In this document: piece by piece, positions 54,707-64,000 of the stretch | Layout of the letters: each line of letters starts with the position of its first letter | How positions within the stretch are numbered: the first letter of the stretch is position 1 | Assembly (NCBI GenBank): GCA_009760855.2 | Contig: WPIO01000023.1 | Location: 1,303,501-1,367,500, forward strand | Direction of reading: 5' to 3' | From: Cristatella mucedo | Taxonomy: Eukaryota; Bryozoa; Phylactolaemata; Cristatellidae | DNA length: 64,000 nt | The notes under the pieces: model-generated | Database searches by the model: none | What the model saw: only the letters and a program-made list of their open reading frames with translations | What the model was told of the DNA's origin: nothing | Position numbers and translations under genes: made by a program

Positions 54707-55812
54707 ATCTAGGCTTTCACTTCTATGCGGATGACTCTCAGTTGTACTTTTGCTTTGATCCCTCCCAGCCTTCGACCACCTCTAACTCTCTCAACTCACT
54801 TGCTGCATGTATTGATGACATCCGCACATGGATGGCAGCAAATTTTCTAAAACTAAACGATGATAAAACTAACTTACTAGTTATGGGCAAACCCAGTGTG
54901 ATTCAGAAATTGGAAAGGCTGATGCTCAAATTGACTCTGCCAGCATATCTCCTGTTGAATCTGCACAAAATCTAGGTGTATGTTTCAAGGTGACCTTTCG
55001 TTAGACGACCACATCAGCTCCACAATCAAGTCTGCCTACTTTCAGCTGCACAAGATTGCTAAAATCAGAGCTTGTTTAGATAAGGATACCACGTCTAAGG
55101 TGGTCCGTATATTTGTGACATCCCATCTTGATTTCTGTAACTCACAGCTAGCTGGCCTACCGGCATGTGCAATCAGGTGCTTATAGCTGGTGCAAACCTC
55201 TGCAGCTAGGCTTGTATGCCGTGAGCGTCGCAGTTGCCACATCACACCACTTCTTGCCGACCTGCACTGGCTACCAGTCAAGCAACGGATCGACCTTAAG
55301 GTTTTGTCACTCACTTTTAAGTCCCTTCATTCTTTGGCTCCAGCCTATCTATCAGATCTACTCCCCTTCCAGGCCAAGCATCGTACCACCCGCTTTTAGG
55401 AAACTCACTGTTTACCTCTACCTTGTGCAAACCTCAAATTCTTTGGAGACCGTACATTTAGTTCTTATACTCCCAAAGCCGGAACTTACTCCCGACTTGC
55501 ATCACGGCATCCCCTGACTTGACCACATTTAAAAAGAACTTTACAACGCACCTATTTATGTCAGCATTTAGCGGGTCCCTGTGATTTGTCTTTTATGTGC
55601 TTATGTGTGCTGACACTGCATGCTGCCACTAACCACTTTCATGTTGACCCTGTCACCCCTAACCATGTTATTCATGTTGTTTATCAAGCATGATACCACT
55701 CACCATTCGATCCTGTTTCCTTTGCAACAAATGTAAAGCGCCTAGAAAGAGACTGAGTTCTCTGAGGGTGCTGTATCAAGTGCATTATTATTATTATAAT
55801 TATTATTATTAA

Positions 55813-56389
55813 TGTTTGACTTCCGAGTACTTCCAAGTTACATGCCAAGTGAGCTAAGAAAATTTTCAGCTGCTCGGAGTGAACTCGGTTTTTTGTTTAT
55901 GGTTAATGACAGACCCGTGATGCGGCAAGCTTCATGTTTTCTTAGAAGCGATGCGTTATAGACCATCACTTCTGCCTAGCTTTTAGCACGTGATCTCGAT
56001 CGTAAAGTCTCAATGCCGCTCCATCGTCCATAGTTTACATAGTGCATCCCATGTGGTAGAAATTATAGATGCCATATCAGTACCTAGCTTTCATGCGGCT
56101 GCTTGCCAAATATCTGGTAAACCCGGGTATTTGACCGCATGCCTGTTGCAGTCACCAGAACCGCAGCTCTCGAAAAATCTCAGTACCTACCGTGGGATCG
56201 ATGTACTCGTGAGTCTATTCGAATTGCAACCTCCTAATAAACCGGGCAGACATTTTTTCACAGGCAGTGTTGAAAAAAGCATTGCCATGCCGGCCTGCAA
56301 AGTTGTATGCAGACTTCGAAAGGCACACCGATGGCATCCTTTAATCACCGGACATCAGTCGTTGACTTTGGCTTTCGAAAGCTTTTGTC
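55813..56389. other. Intronic, nothing firm recognised
   Basis: Between the LINE tail and the gypsy remnant. An open frame from 55,990 runs into the gypsy-like part but its first 130 codons show no known domain. Confidence 0.4.
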
Positions 56390-58715
56390 CTGGTGTTTTG
56401 CTGTGGCAGCCATTCAGTACTCAATCAATGTCTCAGGCTTTTCAACCTCGTTGTAGAATTCATGCAGAGCCCATCCACTACTCATCCCCGTCTGTGACTG
56501 CCAAACTTGAAGCAGATATTGGTGTCTCTTGTTCGAGCGTCTTCAGTCTTGTGGCACTTTTAAGTGCATCGAAGTGTGTTCTTGGGGCTCTGGGAGGCAA
56601 TGGTGTTTCCTCTGTCGGCGGCATCTCGCCGAAAGTTGCTCACGAAGAAACCACTAGTGCACTACCGAGATCCGTACCTGCTTATAAACTCTTTCGTTTC
56701 CTAGGGGTGGTGAACTACTATTGTCCTCGTTTCTCGAACCACTGCATCAGTGCATGCTCAGCCCCCATCTTCCCCTCATTTAATTCATGTCCAATCTCGT
56801 AAAGATGCCAGAAGACTGCAGTGGACTGAAGCAACCGTCGAAGACGTTTGATGCCATCCAGGCCCACTTGGCTGAATCTACTCTCTTTGGCCAACCTGCT
56901 GCCAATGCCCCATCATCCCCGTGCTCTTTCGAATACTCCTTAGGCGCCATTCGGAAGCAGCTACATGACGATCGCAATAGAGCCCCGAGCCTTTTTCTCG
57001 GGCTTTAACCAGCACCGAACGTTGATATTCCACTTTCGACCACGAACTGCTAGCTCCTTGTGCGGCTGTTCGTCACGTTGCCTTGCTTTTGTCATGGGCA
57101 AGAGTATAGGCCTGTTCAGTGATGATAAGGCAATGATTTATGCTACTTGTTCCACCTCCCCTGTTTCTTGTGTGGCAGCTCAAGAGACCTCTCGTACACG
57201 AATCATCGCGAATTTACCTCGGACTTACTTCAGGTTAGTGGCCTCCTCAATTTGACCCTGATAAATGTCGTGTCCGAGGGGACTTAGCCTTTATCTCTCA
57301 TCTGGATGGACCCATCGTCCGGTTGGTAGACTTCCCTGCTCACCATCTCACACTGCAGACCGACTTCACTGGAATTACGATTTGGGACTGCGTACTCCTC
57401 TGTCCTTGCCACAATGCCCCTTGGGCAAAGACAAGCTCCATGCTGTCTGCAACCTTTACTGGGCCACCCGCTCTTACTCAGCCTTTTCGGCAGCTTTTTT
57501 TTATGCTGTGCTTGGCCTTCATATCCATGCACTTGCCCTAACTGGAGCCTAAATTCAACGGCTACATTTTGCTTGGCACGGACAGAGATGTCTGCTCCGG
57601 ACTCAGGTTTTGCCAACGTGCCAATGTCTCTCGGCACACAGTCCCCCTGCCGTTAATTACCTTCCTACCTGTTGACGACTGCTTCTTGTCCACATGGTTT
57701 TTGAGCTGGATGAAAGCCATTCAGTTGGTTGATGTCACAACTGTGCTCAGGCTTTCTTGGAAGGCAAGATCCAGTGGTTAAGGTGCTCACCCAGACCAAG
57801 GTCTGGCTGAGGTCGTGGCCTCGAGCCCGGAGGCATATGTGAAGGGCCTGAATAGAGATTAAGTTCTCTTAGGGTGCTATACAAATGAATTATATTTTTT
57901 TAATTATATGAGATCTCCACAACGACCACTGGGCTTAGTTCGGTTCTGTTGCGTGACAGGACCTGTGACTGTATTGGCTGCCAGCACATCATGGCATACT
58001 GCTGATCACTCCGAGGCGATTGGACTGGTGGAACACTCTTTACCGGTAGCTGCAATATGCACTTCCGAGAGTCAAACACATTGGCACCTTCAGCTCCTGC
58101 GATCCTGCTCGGACTGAGACATACAGGAAATAAGATTTGGGCCACAGTTGCACTTGGATAGTTTATGGCTCTGCATTGCCTGTACCAGCAAAACTTTTCG
58201 TCCACCATTGCCTGCATGGGGGCCTGATACTGTTTTCTTTAAGACTGCTTGGATGAACCACCTTTCTACCTAATCGTTCGCTCCCGCCCCAGCGAACTGT
58301 TTTAGTTTAGGGATAAACTCTTGTTGCACTAACGATTGTGTTAACGTTGACCGAATCAATCGGGCTGCTAGACCTCCTGCACAAAGGCCTTACTGCCTCA
58401 TCTTCCGTTGGGACAGTTTTCTCTTTGTCGTCGACAACGATCCAAAGGTTAGTGGCCTAAAGGCTTAAATTAACCGACTGAAGCCGGCCTACCTGAGGCA
58501 GTTCTTTTCCTTCTCTGCAGACTCACAGTTCTCAGCAGCCATTGCCGACCACCTCGATATGCTGACGTTCAACCCTTCACCGATGGCCTTATCGAGCCAC
58601 TACTTTGCCAGGCCCCTCTCAACGGTGCATCGAGGCTCGAGACCGGTTTATCTTCACTTGACAGTATCTGCTTACTAATTTCTCACACTTATTACCTAGT
58701 TTTTGGCAACTGAAA
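56390..58715 (+). mobile_element. Ty3/gypsy LTR-retrotransposon pol remnant
   Basis: Fragments in pol order: end of RT (LVALLSASKCVLGA; then FRFLGVVNYY), RNase H (AFFSGFNQH and, in another frame, YSTFDHELLAP), then integrase pieces (CAQAF in one frame; around 57,960-58,100 remnants near a CQHIMAYC-like stretch and ICTSE), and a final LKPAYL-like tail near 58,482. Frames change constantly and no LTRs were seen. A SINE2 is inserted in the integrase part. Dead and old. Confidence 0.7.
57768..57903 (+). repeat. SINE2 inserted in the gypsy integrase remnant
   Basis: CCAGTGGTTAAGGTGCTC A-box side, GGCCTCGAGCCC B box, AGAGATTAAGTTCTCT hairpin, GGGTGCTATACAAATG tail and AT-rich end. It interrupts gypsy sequence at about 57,767. 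No clear target duplication. Confidence 0.88.
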
Positions 58716-58734
58716 TCGTCCATTTGCTGCAATC

Positions 58735-58972
58735 GCCTGCTGACGACTGTGGCACATCCTTTCCAGCCGTTCTAAGCTGCTACTTCCATGTGACTCACAA
58801 CCTCATGCTCTCTTGACTCAGCAATGCTTCTCACTTTCTCTTTGTTGCGTGAGATGAAGTCTGCTTGCTACCGAATGCGTACCGAAAGCCGCTTAGGCTG
58901 TGAGTGCGCTAGACAAAACTGTGTGACACCCGCATAGTCTTTGTGGAGATACAGACAGGGATACATTACATG
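58735..58972 (+). mobile_element. LINE B 3'-end fragment
   Basis: Matches 11,265-11,505 of LINE B (CTTTCTCTTTGTTGCGTGAG, CGAATGCGTACCGAAAGCCG, GGAGATACAGACAGGGATAC). A short 5'-truncated copy. Confidence 0.88.
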
Positions 58973-58999
58973 CACACATGTAGGCTAAGAGCTGTGTTG

Positions 59000-59396
59000 T
59001 GGTCACCAGAGCCACAAAGTCATTGACGAACCCAGTCGTTGAAGCCACCCTTTCGTCACGTTGACCCCAGGCACTTCAACGGACGAAGCATCGGGCGAGA
59101 CATTTAAAGCCAGTCGGGGCTCGTTCGAGAATTTTAAAAAGAGGACCGGCATTCACTCCCTTGTCAGGCATGATGAGGCAGCAAATGCAGATGTGAAGGC
59201 AGCTGAGGATTACCTCAAAACGTTTGCTAGAATAATAGCAGCTGTGTATTGAGATCACAGTGTTTTTTGGGGTCCGGATTAGATTAATTGTCTTATCAGT
59301 CATTTCAATTGGGAAAATTGATTTGACATACTAGTAGTTTGCGTTGCAAGTTCTTGTCACGAACGACTTAAACTCGTAAGTCAAGGCACTACTGTA
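59000..59396 (+). mobile_element. Tigger/pogo-like DNA transposon, internally deleted
   Basis: 59,061-59,252 encodes ETFKASRGSFENFKKRTGIH and VRHDEAANADVKAAEDYLKT, the CENP-B-type DNA-binding helix-turn-helix region of Tigger transposases. The catalytic DDE part is missing. 59,253-59,396 ends with CTCGTAAGTCAAGGCACTACTGTA, resembling a pogo-type terminal end. The left end was not located. Confidence 0.7.
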
Positions 59397-61189
59397 CCTT
59401 TGATTGTATGCCAGACCTAGGCACCAGCTACTGGTAGTAGGTTAGAGGAGGCTTGTGGTGTTTTGTATACCTCCAACACTAGAGCACTTCTTGACTGGCT
59501 TTGGCAGGTGGACTTAGATCTTTTAACAAGCAGTAGGTTCAGCTAAGCCTCACAGCGCTGCAGATTAATGATCTGGGGTGTGCTGGTTTGAGTCTTGCTT
59601 TTTTGTTGCTGTTGTGTTTAGCTGTATCAGGAGTAAAAAGGTAAAGTAATGGTTAGCTGATAAAGTCATTTATGTAGCGGCAGAAGAGCCTTATGTCTAT
59701 CACCCCGCTTACAGTACACTAAAAAAAAATTGCCTGGTGCCATACTCGGATGCAGAACAGGACGGTGGGCCAGTTTAGCAGTGAGTAGCAAGGAACCACT
59801 TTGCCATTGAATTGTCTATTACATTCTCGAAGAACGGTGAGTTGGTCGTTTTGACAGTTTTTGCCTGTGGCATCTTTCTCTGAAGAATGCCACTAGGCTC
59901 CGTGGGCATTACATGGTGGGCCACTGCCAAGTTTGTGAATCCCACTACCACAAGTTGCTTCAGATAATGCCAGAAATCCATCCCTCTGTGTGTTTGTAGG
60001 TACCATTAATGTCTGTGAGATACTTGTTAGCTTTGGCTCTAGTACTGACCTCGGAAGCATAATTTTGGACTAGTCCATACGATGCTTTCTCTGCAACACC
60101 TAGCAGCTTGACTGACTTGCCTTCACAAAACCTCACAGGTTATTGTAGTTTTGGAAGTGGCCATGGAGTGGTTGTTGTGAATCCCAATAGCCTTATGTGA
60201 CGTGAGGCTCTTGTACAACAAGAGGTTATGTGCTATGATTTATGTAAGTTATGGCTATGGAATGACATTGCGAAGCTTGGTGCACGTATCGCTCTTCGAG
60301 TGCTGTTGACTTTAGATTTGCTGCCTTGCACCCTGTTATTTCGTTTAGGGCTGTCTGGACTATGGCTTTATGTGAAGTATATCATATTTGGACTATTGTT
60401 TTAGGTGAAGTTTATCATATTTTAAAATGTTTGGTGTATATCTTGGGTAACATGATGCTGGCCTACTTGCTGCTATCGAGCCTAGCAGATGGTTTACATT
60501 GCTCTCCGCTTTTTTTATAAGCGTAGTTATAAGTACTACATTCCGTAGCACGTTGTTGTAAGCTTTTTGACTGTAGACTATCACCAATTAGTAGATAGAT
60601 ACTATTGTCTTATTTACATTGAGCCTGTTATTGCTGATGGCTGCCTTGAAGTGCACTTGTTTATAGACAGTGTCATGTAGGTCACGAGACTCATCCAGGT
60701 CAAGATCCAGTTCATCCGATTCGAGGACTGAGGGTGATAGAACAAAGAAAGACCAGTAAGTTTGTAAGCAGAACTTCGGTTGGCGTGCTGAGCCTTCCTA
60801 TTGTGTCTACGATGCTGTCCAATCATTTTAACGTGGCAATTGACGTAGCTGTGTGTGTATGCTTCAGGCTTGCGGCAGTCAAGAGCCTGTGTGGCAATCG
60901 TCCGCAGACCATGTTGAGTTATTGGGGGCGGGTATCATATGGGATATGGGAGGGGGATTTCTATTGCTGAGACTTGCAGGACATAGTTCTTTCTACCAGC
61001 CCACCCAACGATACGATCTATAGGGCTGTGGTGATGATAAATCGATCCGGTTATCAGTTATCGTCCTAATCGCATTTGCATTTTGCGCACTGTGAAATGG
61101 CACGGGAGTGTGAAACTAAGGAAGATTGTGTTAGCTGCACAGTGCCCGAAAGTAGGTGTGTACATGCTCGTGACTTTGTAAAACAGCTT
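59397..61189 (+). other. RS-gene intron 1; one degraded SINE1
   Basis: 59,672-59,765 is a worn minus-strand SINE1 (GTAGCGGCAGAAGAGCCTT). The rest, to 61,189, shows no recognisable exon or element. 60,365-60,425 contains a short imperfect direct repeat (GTGAAGT(A/T)TATCATATTT). Confidence 0.4.
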
Positions 61190-61410
61190 AAATTTCCAGT
61201 CTACCTTTGTGCCTTATAAGTTTCACAACTCGGCCAATACTTAACGGATCAATGTGAAATTTCAAATGTAGTCCAGCTCGGCTTGTACAACACTGCAGGA
61301 GTTCATTTCTTATTTCTGTTTGGTAATTATTGCTATACATGTCCAACATTGCAGAAAATAAAGCTCCAGGATGTTTGATGACATTAATAGCAAAACTCGC
61401 GACTTTCCAA
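61190..61410 (-). repeat. Second copy of the ENSA-intron inverted-repeat family
   Basis: Contains GTGCCTTATAAGTTTCACAA with CTCGGCCAATACTTAA (inverse of 43,205-43,240) and AAATAAAGCTCCAGGATGTT (as at 43,080). A dispersed repeat shared by the two introns. Confidence 0.5.
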
Positions 61411-62091
61411 ATTTCCAACACTTTCCTATCAATTGGCATGCAATAGAAATCTCTCAAGACTCCGACCTGCTGTTGTGCAGGTCAGCTGAACTATCGTGTC
61501 CGTGTATGGGAACTATTTTATGTAATTGGTATATACAGACTGACCCATATGCCCTGCTTAGGACAGGGATCGTTTGAAGTTTGACTGCAGGTTGGATGCC
61601 TTTATAGCTCTTGAGTTGTTAATTGCTACCAAGAGTTCCATCTAGCTGTCATAACTCCTAGACCGTATTCAATATTTTTGCATGGTACTTGAATGCTTGG
61701 ATCCTAGAGATATAAGATAGAAAAGATATATGCTGGTTGGTTGTACGAATGGTTTTCTCTGTTAGTTACAGTGAATGATTGTGTGCACATTCTATGAATT
61801 TATTATTTGCTCAGTATATGCAAGCTTCAACCTATGCTTAGTCTTCTGATCACAAGTTAGTGAGCTGCTGGAATATATTAATAAAAATGAGCCACGGTTT
61901 AAGCAAACTGTTGCTACTTCATTGAATGCTTCATAACTTGAGTGATGGGATTTCTCTGCGAGACAAGCTTGCATAGATAGCCTGTGTGGCATCTTTCTAA
62001 CGCACTGAAAAAGCCATTGGCGTTTAAAGTTTCTATTCAGACTGAGACTTTGATTACTAGTGCCTGACACGTGAGTGCTCGTGTTTTGTAG
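61411..62091 (+). other. End of RS-gene intron 1
   Basis: No recognised element. Closes with CGTGTTTTGTAG at 62,091. Confidence 0.4.
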
Positions 62092-62181
62092 GGGTCGCCG
62101 TGGCCCAGACCCTGAGCATGGCTCTTCTGTCGTTATGGCTAAACGTCTTGGGGACATTGAGAGCCTTCGGGAAGAAAGACG
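62092..62181 (+). CDS. RS-rich nuclear protein, coding exon 2
   Basis: 90 bases, phase 2 at both ends. Joined to exon 1 the frame stays open: R, then GRRGPDPEHGSSVVMAKRLG and DIESLREERR, then GACG|GTAAGC. Both donors are GTAAGC. The acceptor (GTTTTGTAG) is short in pyrimidines but acceptable. The mixed basic/acidic, helix-forming end suits an RS-type splicing factor. The rest of the gene lies beyond the window or in unrecognised exons. Confidence 0.65.
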
Positions 62182-62756
62182 GTAAGCTAGAAACAATTGC
62201 TTTTCTTTAGCCGTGGCTTTACCACTACTCACTCTGTAGATACTCTGCATTTCTGTGTGTGAATGAATGCTTATGGTCACCGTATTGCAAATACCTAATT
62301 GTAGCTTCCAGCCCTGAAAAAAAGGTTAGCAGATTGCAAATTGTGGTTTCGTATCACCAAAGTGGTTACAACCGTCAATGAGCTAGTTTTTCTGTAAAGA
62401 AAAGGGAATTATCATAATGTCGTTAAGCAACACTAATTATTTCTCATAGCGCTTGGAAGCAGCAATTTGAGTGCATGATTTAAACCTTTAGATCAATTTT
62501 AATGACTTTTTGCATGGCACAGCAAATGTCTGCAATTGATGTGTTTGTGAGCAAGTTTGGCCTCAATTGCCACCATCCAAACCTAGCCATGTAACTCGTA
62601 TGGAACTCTCGAGAGTTACGATTTTTAGCAGCTCTTGAAGGTCTGCAAGATGCATGGAGCTAGCTTGCCGCCCATGCCCAGGCAAAGAATTTCAAAGAAC
62701 AGCAGCCATTTATGTGAAAAACCTCTTAGCTTGTTGAGGTGGCAGTGTAGAACTGC
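62182..62756 (+). other. RS-gene intron 2, nothing recognised
   Basis: No element or exon recognised. Confidence 0.4.
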
Positions 62757-63672
62757 TAATCTGCCCACTTTCAGCTACATGACATTGAAAAAATTCGGGC
62801 CTGCTTAGGCCAGGATACTACGTCCAAGTTGTCAGTGCATTTGTGACATCCATCTTGAGTTCTGTGACTGCTTGCAGGTCAACCAAGATATGCAATCAAG
62901 CACTTGCAGTTGGTGCCATACTCGGCAGCTTAACTTGTTTGTAGTGAGCAGTGCAGTTGCCACATTACACCAGTTCTCGCTGACCTGCACTAGCTCCTAA
63001 AGCACCATCATATTGTCTTCAAAGTTTTGTCACTTACTTTTAGATCCCTTCACTCCCTGGGTCCACACTTCCGGTCAGAACTACTTTCTCACCAGGCTAA
63101 GCATCGTACCACCCGATTTTCTTACTCGAATTGTGTAGCTATACCTCTTGCGAACCTCAAATCCTTTGAAGACCGTGCCTTTAGTTCTTATGCTCTCAAA
63201 GCCTGGAACTCACTCTTGACTGACGTCACGACATCTCCCTCTGCTTGACAACATTTGAAAAGAGGCTACAATGCACCTGTTCCTCAGAGCCTTTGCTGGG
63301 TCCTGTGATTTGTCCTTTGTGTGCTTATGCGTGCTCCCACTGTGCATGCTAGTCATATCATGCATGTTGACAATGTAAATAATAAATTAAAATAAAACAA
63401 ATCCTAGCCGATTAAACAGCCTCTTTTGTATAGCAACAGAAGGTCCTTTACGGTGATCACCACCGCTTGCAGCAGTGATAAAGGATTGCCCACCGCAGGA
63501 ATCGAACCCACGACCTAGGGACCGAGGTCGTGAAAGCAAACGCCTTACCTAGTGTGCCATCATGGCATGTTACCACTAACCATATGCTCATGTTTCCCTT
63601 ACAGCAAATATGAAGTGCCTAGAAAGAGATCAAGTTATCTGACGGCACTATACAAATATATTATGATTATTA
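62757..63672 (+). mobile_element. LINE A fragment carrying a SINE1
   Basis: Degraded plus-strand copy from the RT C-terminal region (CATGACATTGAAAAAATTCG) through the 3' UTR. A SINE1 is inserted at 63,378-63,567. The hairpin and an ATT-rich tail end it at 63,672. Confidence 0.82.
63378..63567 (-). repeat. SINE1 inserted in LINE A
   Basis: Nearly complete minus-strand copy with an AT-rich tail (AAATAATAAATTAAAAT), body, inverted B box GGAATCGAACCC, palindrome ACCTAGGGACCGAGGT and tRNA 5' end. Confidence 0.88.
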
Positions 63673-63689
63673 TTGTTATTAAGTTGAAA

Positions 63690-63895
63690 AAGCCTGGAAA
63701 TCTCCTGACTACATCACGATACCCCCAAAAAAGCCAAAAATTGACCTGTTCCTCACTCTTGCTGGGTTTGTGTGAATTGTCTTTAGTGTGCTTATGCATG
63801 CTGACACTGTGCGTGTAACGAATCGACATGCCTTTTCCCAACATATATAAAGTGCCTTGAAAGAGGTTTATTTCTTTTAGAGAGTTGTGCTAGTT
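63690..63895 (+). mobile_element. LINE A 3' fragment, old
   Basis: Weak match from AAGCCTGGAAATCTCCTGAC through the 3' UTR to a damaged hairpin (AAAGTGCCTTGAAAGAGG). Confidence 0.6.
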
Positions 63896-63897
63896 TT

Positions 63898-63960
63898 TTT
63901 ATAATGATACATCTGTATAGTACCCTCTGATAACATAATCTCTTTCTAGGCACTGTTTTA
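63898..63960 (-). mobile_element. LINE A 3'-tip fragment, inverted
   Basis: ATACATCTGTATAGTACCCTC followed by TAATCTCTTTCTAGGCAC is the inverted LINE A 3' hairpin. It faces the previous fragment tail to tail. Confidence 0.6.
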
Positions 63961-64000
63961 TTATAAGTAGTATTATAATCTGAGCTCCTACTCGAATTCA

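Larger units (their letters stand above)
52150..55812 (+). mobile_element. LINE A, longest copy: endonuclease plus RT
   Basis: The only copy that reaches the APE-type endonuclease. Readable blocks are NKPVVISDLISEN and, after a shift, VLALTETWL; then TGGGVAVIVHSKF, MGDFNIHFDN, the SDH box near 52,937, a linker domain (52,980-53,340), then RT (53,671-54,345) with GVPQGSVLGPVLF. The RT is split by a second LINE A fragment (54,349-54,706) and continues with YADDSQLYFC, the C-terminal region and 3' UTR to an (ATT)n tail at 55,812. The 5' border is uncertain. Many frameshifts; inactive. Lies in the RS-gene intron. Confidence 0.9.

Noticed and set aside
1-64000. CRISPR arrays, bacterial operons, rRNA genes
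   Set aside because: No regularly spaced repeats of that kind and no rRNA sequence seen; the DNA is from an animal nuclear genome.

Overview
This is animal nuclear DNA, most likely from an invertebrate. It has spliced genes with GT/AG introns, one of which is endosulfine (ENSA/ARPP19). Most of the window is transposable elements: APE-type non-LTR retrotransposons of the L2/CR1/Jockey kind with (ATT)n tails, two tRNA-derived SINE families, a Ty3/gypsy remnant, a Tigger-like DNA transposon, foldback elements and long microsatellites. The species cannot be named from the sequence. Layout: 1-17 kb is host DNA with LINE/SINE fragments, a foldback MITE and a CpG-rich, promoter-like stretch (about 14.7-16.5 kb). 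17,099-36,273 is one AT-rich Maverick/Polinton bounded by inverted repeats of about 167 bp. 36.3-45.6 kb is the ENSA gene (three coding exons, TE-filled introns). 45.6-50.3 kb is mostly featureless apart from a (GA)n tract and a repeat cluster. 50.8-62.2 kb holds a head-to-head gene pair: a coiled-coil protein (first exon, - strand) and an RS-rich protein (exons at 51.6 and 62.1 kb, + strand). The 10.4-kb intron of the RS gene holds a long LINE, a gypsy relic, SINEs and a Tigger fragment. 62.7-64 kb is LINE/SINE fragments.

The Polinton is the most interesting object. Genes I can read in it: retroviral-type integrase, N-terminal half of a protein-primed family B DNA polymerase, double-jelly-roll major capsid protein, a second capsid-type protein, adenain-like protease, a DUF5679-like zinc protein, a YqaJ/lambda-exonuclease-type nuclease, an HNH-AP2 homing-type endonuclease, four phage-tail-fibre-like repeat proteins, and several small virion-type proteins (glycine-rich membrane protein, coiled coils, Ser/Ala-rich and acidic proteins). 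Many of its genes begin at a recurring motif close to TTCTATAGAAATGG. It is decayed: frameshifts, in-frame stops, a polymerase lacking its C-terminal catalytic motifs, no packaging ATPase found. It was later hit by a LINE (inside the integrase gene) and a SINE (inside the HNH gene), both with target-site duplications. That shows it is a resident of the animal genome and not a contaminant.

All reading frames and motifs were read by eye. Family names rest on motif recognition, not on database searches.
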